Source of the DNA: Roseiarcus sp035656495
GTDB taxonomy: Bacteria > Pseudomonadota > Alphaproteobacteria > Rhizobiales > Beijerinckiaceae
NCBI GenBank assembly: GCA_035656495.1
Contig: DASRSL010000009.1
Location: forward strand, 1-63,798
DNA length: 63,798 nucleotides
Direction of reading: 5' to 3'
Position numbers and translations under genes: made by a program. Positions 20,041 through 27,856 of this stretch are shown piece by piece; position 1 is the stretch's first letter; each line of letters opens with the position of its first letter. The notes under the pieces are model-generated. The model saw only the letters and a program-made list of their open reading frames with translations, did not search any database and had not been told where the DNA came from.

Positions 20041-20226
20041 GAATTTGTTCTTGATTCGTTCGCCGGTCGGCCGCCGACAGCGCTCCCCTATCCCGATCTC
20101 AAGCGCGCCGTCGTCGAGCAGGACAACCTCTTCCGTCCGCAAACGATCGTGATCGAGGACCGCGCCTCTGGGACGCAGCTTATCCAGGACCTGATCCATG
20201 AACGGCTCTCGCATGTCTCGGGCTTT
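20041..20226 (+). pseudogene. Phage terminase large subunit fragment
   Basis: The + strand reads FVLDSFAGR, then YPDLKRAVVEQ, FRPQTIVIEDRASGTQLIQ and DLIHERLSHVSGF, which matches the C-terminal nuclease region of phage TerL (typical wording IEDKASGTQLIQ). There is no start codon, no ATPase domain, and the frame runs into unrelated sequence after about 60 residues. This is a scar of a lost prophage or gene-transfer-agent-like cluster. The rest of the 19972-20458 gap holds the small ORF at 20239 and little else. Confidence 0.6.
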
Positions 20227-20238
20227 TGCGCATGGGGT

Positions 20239-20388
20239 TCAGGAAGGACCTGTAAAGGCCTTCGCGTTTGGCACAAAGTAAGAGCGGTTGGTCGGCCCGA
20301 TGAACGCGTAGCTCATGCCCTCCGGCGCAAGGAACGAAGGGTCAGTTCGGGCCTCGCGCCCCACGCGTCGCAAGGCGGGTTCCGTCAT
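20239..20388 (-). CDS. Small protein of unknown function (49 aa)
   Basis: 49 aa, starting MTEPALRRVGREA and ending FVPNAKAFTGPS. The ATG at 20388 is preceded by GGGAGGGA at ideal spacing, one of the better ribosome sites in the window, and codon use looks coding. No domain, signal peptide or membrane segment is seen and I do not recognise it. It diverges from folC. Confidence 0.45.
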   Translation of the reverse strand: MTEPALRRVGREARTDPSFLAPEGMSYAFIGPTNRSYFVPNAKAFTGPS

Positions 20389-20458
20389 GCATTCCCTCCC
20401 GCCGCCATCTAAAACCGGCATTAGGCAACGGCTCGCCAAACGTCTAGACGTGGTCGAC

Positions 20459-21757
20459 ATGCTGGCGGCGGCTCTGAATCACGAACTCGCCGAGGCGATG
20501 GCGCGCCTCGACAGGCTGACCGACTGGGAGCGGCGGCCGCGCCGGGCGATGCGCGTCGGCCTCGCGCCGATGCGGGATCTCGCCGCCCGGCTCGGCGATC
20601 CGCACAAGGCGTTCCGCTCGATCCACGTGGCCGGCACCAAGGGCAAAGGCTCGGTGTCGGCGCTGATCGAGGCCGCCCTGGCGCGGGCCGGACTCGCGGT
20701 CGGCCGCTACGCCTCGCCGCATGTCGAGCGGGTGACGGAACGGGTCAGCCTCCAAGGCGCCGACCTCGACGAAGCGACGCTGGCCGGAGCGCTCACTCCT
20801 GCGCTCGACGCCTATGAGGAGGCGCGCCTCGCCGACACGCCGGCGGCGGAGGCGACCTGGTTTGATCTTCTCACCTGCGCCGCCTTCCTGATCTTTCGCG
20901 CGGCGCGCGTCGAATGGGCGGTCGTCGAGGTCGGCCTCGGCGGCCGGCTCGACTCCACCAATATCGTCGAGGGCGAGATCGCCGTCGTCACCAATATCGG
21001 GCTCGAGCACACCGAAATCCTCGGCGAGACGCGTGCCAAAATCGCTTGGGAAAAGGTCGGCGTCCTGAAGCCCGGCGCGGTTCTCGTCACGACGCTCGAT
21101 GGCGACGACGAAGCCGGCCGTGTGCTTCAAGCCCGGGCCGACGAGCTCGGCTGCCCCGTCGTACGCGCCGCCCCCGGCGCGACCATCGAGGAGACCAACG
21201 TCGCGATCGCCGGCGCCGTCCTCGATCAGCTCGGCCAAAGGGGCGTGCGGACGCGCTCCGGCGAGCCGATCGACGCAAGTCTCCTCGACGCCCGCACGCG
21301 CGCCGCCGCCAGGCTCATCGGACGGATGGAGCGTCGCGACGTCGAGACCGGCGCCGCGCGCGTTCCGACCGTGTTCGACGGCGCGCATGTGCCTTTCAAT
21401 CTGGCGGCGGTGCTGGCGGATCTCTCGCGTGCGCCCGATCTCGCCGCGCCCTGCGTCGCAGTCGTCGCGCTGGCCGCCGACAAGGACGCGCGCGGGTTTA
21501 TGGCCGAGCTTGGCCGGCGCGCGTCCGCGGTGGTGTGCACCGATCTGCCCTCCACCAACCGCGGACGCCCCGCAGACGACCTTGATGCGATCGCCCGGGC
21601 GCTCGGTCTCGCGAGCGAGGTCGAGCGCGATCCGCACCGGGCGTTCCGGCGCGGCCTCGAACTGGCGGAAAAGACCGGGGCGTGGCTGCTCGTCACCGGA
21701 TCGCTCTATCTGATCGGGGAGCTGCGGGGCGAAACGGCGCGCTTCGCGCCGGCGTAG
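20459..21757 (+). CDS. folC: Folylpolyglutamate synthase / dihydrofolate synthase
   Basis: 432 aa. Mur-ligase-type enzyme that adds glutamate to dihydropteroate and folates. ATP loop HVAGTKGKGSVSALIE near residue 60, YASPHVERVTERV, VEVGLGGRLDSTN, NIGLEHTEILG (metal-binding His), and the C-terminal domain with FDGAHVPFN. I chose the ATG at 20459; in-frame starts at 20387 and 20450 exist, but the extra residues are AT-richer and not family-like. In many Rhizobiales folC closes a trpFBA-accD-folC run; here trpA and accD are missing and folC lies 7.7 kb from trpB. Confidence 0.92.
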   Translation: MLAAALNHELAEAMARLDRLTDWERRPRRAMRVGLAPMRDLAARLGDPHKAFRSIHVAGTKGKGSVSALIEAALARAGLAVGRYASPHVERVTERVSLQGADLDEATLAGALTPALDAYEEARLADTPAAEATWFDLLTCAAFLIFRAARVEWAVVEVGLGGRLDSTNIVEGEIAVVTNIGLEHTEILGETRAKIAWEKVGVLKPGAVLVTTLDGDDEAGRVLQARADELGCPVVRAAPGATIEETNVAIAGAVLDQLGQRGVRTRSGEPIDASLLDARTRAAARLIGRMERRDVETGAARVPTVFDGAHVPFNLAAVLADLSRAPDLAAPCVAVVALAADKDARGFMAELGRRASAVVCTDLPSTNRGRPADDLDAIARALGLASEVERDPHRAFRRGLELAEKTGAWLLVTGSLYLIGELRGETARFAPA

Positions 21758-21763
21758 ACGTTC

Positions 21764-22696
21764 CTACCCGAGCCACCCCTGCAGCGCGATCCCGGCGAAC
21801 AGCAAAAGGCCCGCGTCGCGGTTCGAGCGGAAGAGCTTTAGCGCCGTCGCGGCGTCCGCGCCCTCGACCTTCGACGCCTGCCAGGCGAGATGCGCGGCGT
21901 AGGCGAGCCAGCCGATGAGCGCGATCGGGCCGCCGCCGACGAGGAGGATCGAGCCAAGGGCGAGCGCGGCCGCCGCCGCATAGAAGAGGCCGACGCCGAG
22001 CTTGGCGTTCGAGCCGAACAGGCGCGCAGTCGAGCGGATACCGACGACGGCGTCGTCGCGCGCGTCCTGCATGGCGTAGATCGTGTCGTAGCCGATCGTC
22101 CAGCAAAAGGCGGACGCGTAGAGCAGCGCGGGTGCGAGCGCCAGGCCGGCGAAAGTCGCGCTCCAGCCGATCAGCGCGCCCCAGGAGAAGGCGAGGCCGA
22201 GCACGGCCTGCGGCCACGAGGTGACCCGTTTCATCAGGGGATAGACCGCCACGACCGCAAGCGAGGCGACGCCGAGCCAGACCGAAAAACGGTTGAAGGC
22301 CAGAAGCACCGCGAGGCCGACAAGGGATTGGGCGAGGAGAAACGCGGCCGCCGCCCCGACGCCGACTCGCCGCGACGCCAGCGGCCGGTTGCGCGTCCGC
22401 TCGACGCCGGCGTCGAGCTCGCGATCGAGGATGTCGTTATAGGTGCATCCGGCGCCGCGCATCGCGATCGCGCCGACGAGGAAGAGCGCGAGATGAGCGA
22501 GGCTCGGCCCGCGATGGAGCGATAAGCCGGCGAGCGCAGCCGCCTGCCAGCAAGGCGCGAGCAGGAGCTGCCAGCCGGCCGGTCGGTCGTATCGCGCGAG
22601 CTGGACGAAGGGGAGCGCGAAATTCGGGGTCAGCCGCAGCACGAGGCTCGCCGGGCGGGCGTCCGGCAGGAGGCCGCGGTCGGGCGTCGAGGTCAA
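21764..22696 (-). CDS. ubiA: 4-hydroxybenzoate polyprenyltransferase
   Basis: 310 aa integral membrane prenyltransferase of ubiquinone synthesis. Two Asp-rich motifs are visible: YNDILDRELDAGVERTRNRP (first) and DARDDAVVGIRSTA (second), among about eight hydrophobic segments. The start is probably TTG at 22696, which overlaps the stop of the upstream secreted protein (TTGA); an ATG at 22786 would put 30 low-complexity residues of another frame in front. It converges with folC, six bases apart. Confidence 0.9.
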   Translation of the reverse strand: MTSTPDRGLLPDARPASLVLRLTPNFALPFVQLARYDRPAGWQLLLAPCWQAAALAGLSLHRGPSLAHLALFLVGAIAMRGAGCTYNDILDRELDAGVERTRNRPLASRRVGVGAAAAFLLAQSLVGLAVLLAFNRFSVWLGVASLAVVAVYPLMKRVTSWPQAVLGLAFSWGALIGWSATFAGLALAPALLYASAFCWTIGYDTIYAMQDARDDAVVGIRSTARLFGSNAKLGVGLFYAAAAALALGSILLVGGGPIALIGWLAYAAHLAWQASKVEGADAATALKLFRSNRDAGLLLFAGIALQGWLG

Positions 22697-23109
22697 AGCG
22701 GCCCGCGCGGCAGCGGCTGAACCTGCGGCCCGCCGCCCTGCGCCTGCTGCTCCTTCGCCTTCTTGATCTTGGCCGCGATGTCGCAAGCTTTTGCGTGGAA
22801 GCTGACGTTCTTGGCCTGAGCGTCCTTAAGGCCGGCGATCGCCTCGTCGGGAAACGAGCACCAGTCCTTGTTCTTCTCCATATAGGCGATCATTGCCGCC
22901 TGGGCACGCACCAATCCGTCCGATTTGGCGCAGAACACCACAGGATCGAGCGGCTTGCCGTGCGACGCCTTGGCGAACTCGCTGACCTTCTGCATCTCGG
23001 CGTTGCGCGCCTGGGCGAGCTTCTGCATGTCCGGGCCGCAATCCGCCAAAGCCGGGCCGGCGAAGCCCGCGGCGAGCGCCAGCGCGAGGGCAAGAGTCTT
23101 ATGCGCCAC
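22693..23109 (-). CDS. Small periplasmic protein with a four-Cys pattern, unknown function
   Basis: 138 aa. Signal peptide (KTLALALALAAGFAGPALA) and a mature helical domain beginning DCGPDMQKLAQARNAEMQKV with Cys at four places (DCGP, VVFCAK, WCSF, KACD), suggesting two disulfides. The tail is Gln/Gly/Pro-rich. The start is a GTG at 23109 with GGAG 11 bases ahead; no ATG is available in frame nearby. Its stop overlaps the ubiA start, so the two may be co-transcribed. Family not recognised beyond a secreted alphaproteobacterial hypothetical. Confidence 0.65.
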   Translation of the reverse strand: MAHKTLALALALAAGFAGPALADCGPDMQKLAQARNAEMQKVSEFAKASHGKPLDPVVFCAKSDGLVRAQAAMIAYMEKNKDWCSFPDEAIAGLKDAQAKNVSFHAKACDIAAKIKKAKEQQAQGGGPQVQPLPRGPL

Positions 23110-23228
23110 TTCTTGAGAAACTCCGTCGACACCCCGAATCCGAAGCAGCCGCTCCGAATCTAGCGTGCAGAAAGACCAAGATAAAGGCGAAAGCGCGGCC
23201 GGCCCGGCTTTCGCCCAACCCTGCCGCA

Positions 23229-24233
23229 CTACACCCACTTGCGCAACTCGTAATCGATGGCGTAGCGGTCCGGCTCGGAGGCGATCGCGGCCATGCCGGC
23301 CAGGACCGCGTCGGAGCGGATGATGAGCCGGGTCGCGATGCTGCGCGCCAAGCCGTCGACCGGCGCCTTGGCCTCGAACGCCGCGCGAAACGCCCTGGCG
23401 TCGAGGAAATCGACCGCGCGCGGCAAGACCCCGCCCGACAGCGTCACTCCGCCCGTCGCGACGAAGGTCACCGCCATGTCGCCGGCGAAGCGCGCCATGA
23501 TCCGCCAGTAGAGCCGGACGCTCGCCGCCGCTTCGCCCTTCGGGTCGCCGAGCGCCGCGGCGGTGACTTGCGGGGGTTCCAGATGCGGATCGGGATGGCC
23601 CAGAACCATCATCCGCGCCCGGTGAACTCTTGCGAGCCCTGCCCCATTGAGCACGCTCTCGCTCGTCACCCGCCCGTGCGCGCGTTCGAGATGGGGCCAG
23701 AGGGCGAATTCCTCCTGCGAGACAGGTCCGAAGTCGATGTGACAAGCCTCGGATGACACCGGGGTGAAACGGCCCTCCGCCTCGACGAGCGCCGCGATGC
23801 CGAGGCCGGTGCCCGGACCCAGGATCACATGTGGCCCCTTGCCTGCGAAGGGAAGTGGGCCGATTTGGCGGGTCCAGTCCTCCGGGATGGCCGGCAGCGA
23901 TAGCGCCTGCGCCTCGAAGTCGTTGAGCAGGAGCCCTTGGGCGAAACCAATGCGGCGCGCCGTCTCCGGTCCGTCCATCACCCACGGCGCATTGGTGAGT
24001 TTCAGCTTCCGCCCGACGACAGGCCCTGCGCCGCAGACGATCATCGAGCGCGGACGGAGCCCGAGCTTCGGCGCCGCCGCCTCGATCGCCTCGGGCAGGC
24101 CCGGATAATCGTCGGTGATGAGATGGACGATTTCGCCGAGCGGCGCGCCGGCCTCGGGCTGAATGGCGAAGCGCACATTGGTGCCGCCGGTGTCGCAGAC
24201 GAGGGCCGGGAAGGGGAAGACGATGTCGCTCAT
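23229..24233 (-). CDS. glk: Glucokinase
   Basis: 334 aa. ROK-unrelated Glk family that phosphorylates glucose with ATP. The phosphate-binding loop is LVCDTGGTNVRFA; catalytic LLLNDFEAQAL; GPGTGLGIAAL; the E-A-C-H segment SSEACHIDFGPVSQEE; ESVLNGAGL; VATGGVTLSGGV. I chose the ATG at 24233 (MSDIVFPFPALVCD); an in-frame ATG twelve codons earlier is possible. No sugar transport genes are adjacent. Confidence 0.93.
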   Translation of the reverse strand: MSDIVFPFPALVCDTGGTNVRFAIQPEAGAPLGEIVHLITDDYPGLPEAIEAAAPKLGLRPRSMIVCGAGPVVGRKLKLTNAPWVMDGPETARRIGFAQGLLLNDFEAQALSLPAIPEDWTRQIGPLPFAGKGPHVILGPGTGLGIAALVEAEGRFTPVSSEACHIDFGPVSQEEFALWPHLERAHGRVTSESVLNGAGLARVHRARMMVLGHPDPHLEPPQVTAAALGDPKGEAAASVRLYWRIMARFAGDMAVTFVATGGVTLSGGVLPRAVDFLDARAFRAAFEAKAPVDGLARSIATRLIIRSDAVLAGMAAIASEPDRYAIDYELRKWV

Positions 24234-24299
24234 AGCGAGCATAAGGGCAATGCTTCGGGGCGAGGTCAAGGGCTGGGAGCCCCCAATCAGCTTGCTTAC

Positions 24300-24342
24300 G
24301 GTCTGTAGACATTCGGCAAGTGCGAAAGCGGCCGCGTCGACG
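24300..24342. repeat. 44-bp dispersed element, copy 2
   Basis: Matches the element downstream of trpB (12829-12872); core AGACATTCGGCAAGTGCGAA. In this copy one arm of the inverted repeat is imperfect. It sits about 70 bases upstream of glk. The remainder of the 24234-24545 gap has no gene; its downstream end holds the P450 leader. Confidence 0.45.
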
Positions 24343-24501
24343 CCGGTGACGTCGACGGCCGAAATCGCTGAGAACAGCGAGACGAAGGCTTTTCGGATGT
24401 CACGCGGCTGATCGGCGGATCGACAAAACCCCTTCGCGCTGACCTGCTTGAGAATTTCTGCTTAGACCGTGCGCCTTGCATGCTTCTCAATCGAAAAGCA
24501 A

Positions 24502-24516
24502 CGAACTATAAGTTCG
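24502..24516. promoter_or_regulatory. Palindromic operator candidate before the Rieske-P450 gene
   Basis: CGAACT-ATA-AGTTCG is a perfect inverted repeat with 6-bp arms and a 3-base centre, 29 bases upstream of the ATG of the P450 fusion. It is AT-richer than its surroundings. It could bind one of the nearby LuxR-type regulators or another dimeric regulator; it does not fit the classic 20-bp lux box (CTG-N10-CAG). Confidence 0.4.
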
Positions 24517-24545
24517 CAACGTCCGGTGGCAGCTGAAGCGAGTTG

Positions 24546-26291
24546 ATGAAGCGAGACACATTCACTCGCGTCGCCGATCTCAGCGAACTCAAGACCGGAG
24601 GGCCCATCGCCCTCTCGGCGAACCAGATCGACATCGTCCTGTTGCGTGTCGGCGCGGAATGGCGCGCCTTCGAGGGCCGCTGCCCGCATCAGGGCGCTCT
24701 GCTCGGCGAGGGAGAGCTCGACAGCGGGGTCCTCGTCTGCCGGAACCATCGCTGGCGCTTCTCGCTCGACTCCGGACAGCGCGAAGGCGGGCCGGAGCGC
24801 CTGGCGTTCTGTCCCGTCGCCGAGCGCGACGGCGGCCTGTTCGTCGACGTCACGGGCCTGAAGCCGGCCCCGGCGCGGATCGCCACGACGCGCAGGCTGG
24901 ATGACCTTCCCGGCCCGAGGCCTTTGCCATTGCTCGGCAATCTGCACCAACTCAACGCAACGACAGCTCATCTCACGCTGGAGGAATGGTCGGCCCGGTA
25001 CGGCGCGACCTACCAGTTCCGGATGGGCTCGGCGCACGTCGTCGCCACGGCCGACCCTGTATTGATCGCGCAGGCACTGCGCTCGAGACCCGAAACGTTG
25101 CGCCGCAACGCCAACATTGACCGCATTCTGGCGGAAGTCGGGGTCAAAGGCGTGTTCAACGCCGAGGGCGACACATGGCGGCCGCAACGTAAGCTTGCCA
25201 CGGCGGCCCTTGCCCAGCGCCATTTCCGCCAGCTTTACCCGCGCATCCGAACCGTCGCCGAGCGGCTGAAGACGCGCTGGCGAGGGTCGGCTGCCCGCGG
25301 CGAAACGCTGGACATCATCGAAGACCTGAAACGCTTCACGGTCGACGTCACCATGTTGATTGCTTTCGGGCACGACGCTGACACGGTCGGGCGGGCGGAC
25401 GACGTCATTGAGCGGGAGATCGAGGTGATCTTCCCGGTGCTCAACCGCCGGACCTTCGCGCTTTTTCCGACCTGGCGCTATGTTCAAACGCCGTCCGACC
25501 GACGGTTCGCTCGGGCGTTGGACAAGCTCCGCGCCTGGCTCGACGGGTTGCTGGCGGAAACGCGAACCCGATTGAAGGCGGAGCCCGAGCGCGCGCAAAG
25601 GCCGTCCAACTTCATTGAGGCCATGCTCACGGCTGTCGACGAGAACGGCAAGCCGTTCTCCGACGACGTGATCTGGTCCAATCTCGTGACAATGCTGGTC
25701 GCTGGCGAAGACACGACCGCCTTCACCTTGGCCTGGGCGATCCATCAGCTTTGCGACAGCCCGCAATGGACTTCGGAACTATGCAAGGAAGCCGACGCCG
25801 TGATCGGCTCGATGGACGTCGCCGCGGATGTCGACGCCGCCAATCGATTGGCGCGAGCCAGCGCCGTCGCCAATGAGACGATGCGTCTGCGCCCCGTCGC
25901 GCCGGTCGTGACCTTGGAGGCCAATGCCGACATGGCGCTTGGCGACATTCTTGTTCCGAAGGGAACGCTGGTCATGGTCCTGTTGCGGCCGGCGGCGGTC
26001 GATGACGAGAATTTCGCCGATCCGCTCGCTTTCCGCCCGGAGCGTTGGCTTGATTCGCCGGGCGGTCCTCACAATGTCTCGGCCTGCATGCCGTTCGGCT
26101 CGGGTCCGCGGATGTGCCCAGGCCGGTCGCTGGCCTTGCTCGAGATGAAGACCCTCTTGTCAATGCTCTACAAGAACTTCTCTGTCGAGCGGGTCGGGCT
26201 CTCATCGGGCGTCGCCGAACGCTTCGGCTTCACGATGTCGCCCGCCGGACTCAAGGTGCGTCTCCATTCGCGAGCGGAGTCTGGGGCCTGA
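24546..26291 (+). CDS. Rieske [2Fe-2S] - cytochrome P450 fusion monooxygenase
   Basis: 581 aa in two modules. Residues ~1-110 are a Rieske ferredoxin domain: ligands C46 and H48 in RCPHQGALL, C65 and H68 in LVCRNHRWRF, followed by a short basic linker. Residues ~117-581 are a complete cytochrome P450: proline-rich PGPRPLPLLGN hinge, oxygen-binding I-helix AGEDTTAF near 386, ExxR at E444-R447 (NETMRLRP), and haem loop FGSGPRMCPGR with ligand C524. The natural reading is that the Rieske centre feeds electrons to the haem within one chain; a reductase would still be needed and none is nearby. The start is ATG 24546 (a TTG lies at 24543). Flanked by LuxR-type regulators. Substrate unknown. Confidence 0.9.
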   Translation: MKRDTFTRVADLSELKTGGPIALSANQIDIVLLRVGAEWRAFEGRCPHQGALLGEGELDSGVLVCRNHRWRFSLDSGQREGGPERLAFCPVAERDGGLFVDVTGLKPAPARIATTRRLDDLPGPRPLPLLGNLHQLNATTAHLTLEEWSARYGATYQFRMGSAHVVATADPVLIAQALRSRPETLRRNANIDRILAEVGVKGVFNAEGDTWRPQRKLATAALAQRHFRQLYPRIRTVAERLKTRWRGSAARGETLDIIEDLKRFTVDVTMLIAFGHDADTVGRADDVIEREIEVIFPVLNRRTFALFPTWRYVQTPSDRRFARALDKLRAWLDGLLAETRTRLKAEPERAQRPSNFIEAMLTAVDENGKPFSDDVIWSNLVTMLVAGEDTTAFTLAWAIHQLCDSPQWTSELCKEADAVIGSMDVAADVDAANRLARASAVANETMRLRPVAPVVTLEANADMALGDILVPKGTLVMVLLRPAAVDDENFADPLAFRPERWLDSPGGPHNVSACMPFGSGPRMCPGRSLALLEMKTLLSMLYKNFSVERVGLSSGVAERFGFTMSPAGLKVRLHSRAESGA

Positions 26292-26341
26292 GGGCGGCCG
26301 CGTTCACCCAGTACATCAGAGGTCCATGCATTTCGATGAGT

Positions 26342-26362
26342 CCGCCCCCTGGACGTGGGCGG
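26342..26362. terminator. Hairpin in the convergent gap after the P450 gene
   Basis: CCGCCC / GGGCGG with a 9-base loop, between the + strand P450 gene and the - strand luxR gene. It could stop transcription from both sides. There is no strong T tract on either side. Confidence 0.35.
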
Positions 26363-26392
26363 CTATGGTTGCTCGGGCCGTTAGCGATTCCA

Positions 26393-27151
26393 CTAAAGCG
26401 AATCTCCGTCTCCCAGAGCAGCGGCCCGGATCACGCCGGCCGCCACAGCGACGCCGACAGCGTGCGTCAAGTTCTTGCAGTGCAGCTTCCGGCGCGCGGT
26501 ATCCAAGTGCGTCTTCACGCTGCCCAAGCTTAAATCCAGGATTTCGGCGACCTCCTGCTGGGTCTTTCCCCTTGCCGCCAACGAAAGGCATTGTTCCTCG
26601 CGGACAGACAGCTGGACAGGCGTCTTCTGCAGTTTTTTCCTGTCGATGCTCTCGGCGGAATCGATGAGAGCGCTCAATTGTTGGAGGTTTGTCATATTCG
26701 ACAATTTGTATTTTTCCCATTCCTGTTTGGGAAGGTCACTGCTGAACGAGACCAGCGAATGAGTATTCTTTCGATTTCTCACCGGAATCGACAGTCCGTT
26801 GCGTCCGACATGGTGACTGACAGCGTCTGCAAAGAAATTCTGGACCGCCGGATCCTCTCTGTTCAGCGTGTCCCAGTCAAAGGGCGCCGTCGCCTGGGCG
26901 CCAAATCGGATAACCGGATCAATTCTGGAATATTGTTTCAAAAAGTACCTGGCTTGCCATTCCTTGGAGTAAGTGTTGACTGCCGTCAATACAGTCACAT
27001 CCTCGCTCCTGTCAGAGGAAAAACGTAAGTGAGCTATGTGCGACAGGCCGACTTCTGCCGCAGTTGCCTTAAGGATGTCGGCCAAATCATCAGAGTTGTA
27101 GCCGAGTATTTTGTCCGTTAGCTTGGTGACCGCAGAGCCAATGCTTTCCAT
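26393..27151 (-). CDS. LuxR-family autoinducer-binding regulator (copy 1)
   Basis: 252 aa. The N-terminal autoinducer domain keeps the six residues that line the acyl-homoserine-lactone pocket in TraR/LuxR: W65, Y69, D78, P79, W93 and G119 (EWQARYF, RIDPVI, PFDW, NGLSIPV). The C-terminal GerE HTH is LSVREEQCLSLAARGKTQQE onward. It is clearly paralogous to the gene at 27857 (shared LTDKILGYNSDDLA, SIPVRNRKN, THLDTAR). Base composition is visibly more AT-rich than flanking genes, which suggests transfer. No luxI synthase is found in the window, so it looks like a LuxR solo. Start ATG 27151 by alignment with the paralogue; it converges on the P450 gene. Confidence 0.88.
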   Translation of the reverse strand: MESIGSAVTKLTDKILGYNSDDLADILKATAAEVGLSHIAHLRFSSDRSEDVTVLTAVNTYSKEWQARYFLKQYSRIDPVIRFGAQATAPFDWDTLNREDPAVQNFFADAVSHHVGRNGLSIPVRNRKNTHSLVSFSSDLPKQEWEKYKLSNMTNLQQLSALIDSAESIDRKKLQKTPVQLSVREEQCLSLAARGKTQQEVAEILDLSLGSVKTHLDTARRKLHCKNLTHAVGVAVAAGVIRAAALGDGDSL

Positions 27152-27378
27152 GACAGCAGCGCGGGTTATTGCCGAAGTTGGCGCAACACTAAAACATTGT
27201 TGTCCATTTTGTAACCATAGAGCGATCGACGCGAACGGAATCCGCACGGACGTCAAACTCGAGGCCTGACATCAGGTTTTCCTGGCCGCATACGTAATTT
27301 CAGGCCCAGGTGCTTCCCCGCGTAGAGGATAATCTCGTGGCGCAGCCTTCAGAGAGTCATCGAAACCGGGCGGAGCTT

Positions 27379-27603
27379 TCAGCGGACAACTTTGAGCTCC
27401 GCTGCCCAGTTACGTCCCAACTCGCCGCCGCCGCGGTCCAAGACTTGGTCGTTCTCGACGTTGCGGCGACCTTCGGCGATCGAGCGCGCTCTGCGGTTGG
27501 CCTCCAGTATAGCCATGTCGAGCAGATAGAGGAGGAAGCGGTCATCCGTCTGCTCCGCCATCCTGCGAACCCTCGTCAATTCGATTTCTATCAAATCAAG
27601 CAT
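27379..27603 (-). CDS. Small helical protein between the luxR genes, unknown function
   Basis: 74 aa (MLDLIEIELTRVRRMAEQ..., FLLYLLDMAILEANRRA). Mostly amphipathic helix at the N-terminus and a charged tail. An AGG ribosome site precedes the ATG at 27603. It lies upstream of luxR copy 1 on the same strand and diverges from luxR copy 2, so it may be regulated by either. No known domain; it is not a LuxI. The overlapping + strand reading is less protein-like. Confidence 0.5.
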   Translation of the reverse strand: MLDLIEIELTRVRRMAEQTDDRFLLYLLDMAILEANRRARSIAEGRRNVENDQVLDRGGGELGRNWAAELKVVR

Positions 27604-27856
27604 CGCAAACCTGAACGCGCGTGTTTTGCAACCGGGCACGTTGCCTTTCTTAGGAGGCGTAAACAAATGGCGCGTCCCTGCCAATAGCCAGATGTGGGGA
27701 GATCATTAGAGGAACATACTGCGCTCATCTGCCGGACGGAGCCCTTGCCTGGCCACCCGAAATGACTTTCCGGCAAGCCCAAATGAGGCGCATGCAAGGC
27801 TTCTGCGAGGCGGCGCTGAGTTGCATCGACCTCGCTCGTGGCCTATGCTGGCGTTG

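Noticed and set aside
24501..24521. Classic lux box upstream of the P450 gene
   Set aside because: The palindrome there has 6-bp arms and a 3-base centre and lacks the CTG-N10-CAG pattern, so it is reported only as a generic operator candidate.
27265..27276. CCTGA-CA-TCAGG palindrome upstream of luxR copy 1
   Set aside because: Only 5-bp arms; not repeated at luxR copy 2 or the P450 gene, so too weak to call a binding site.
27310..27687. Possible luxI synthase between the two luxR genes
   Set aside because: Neither strand shows the conserved Arg/Glu/Asp pattern of LuxI; the only plausible gene is a 74-aa helical protein on the minus strand.
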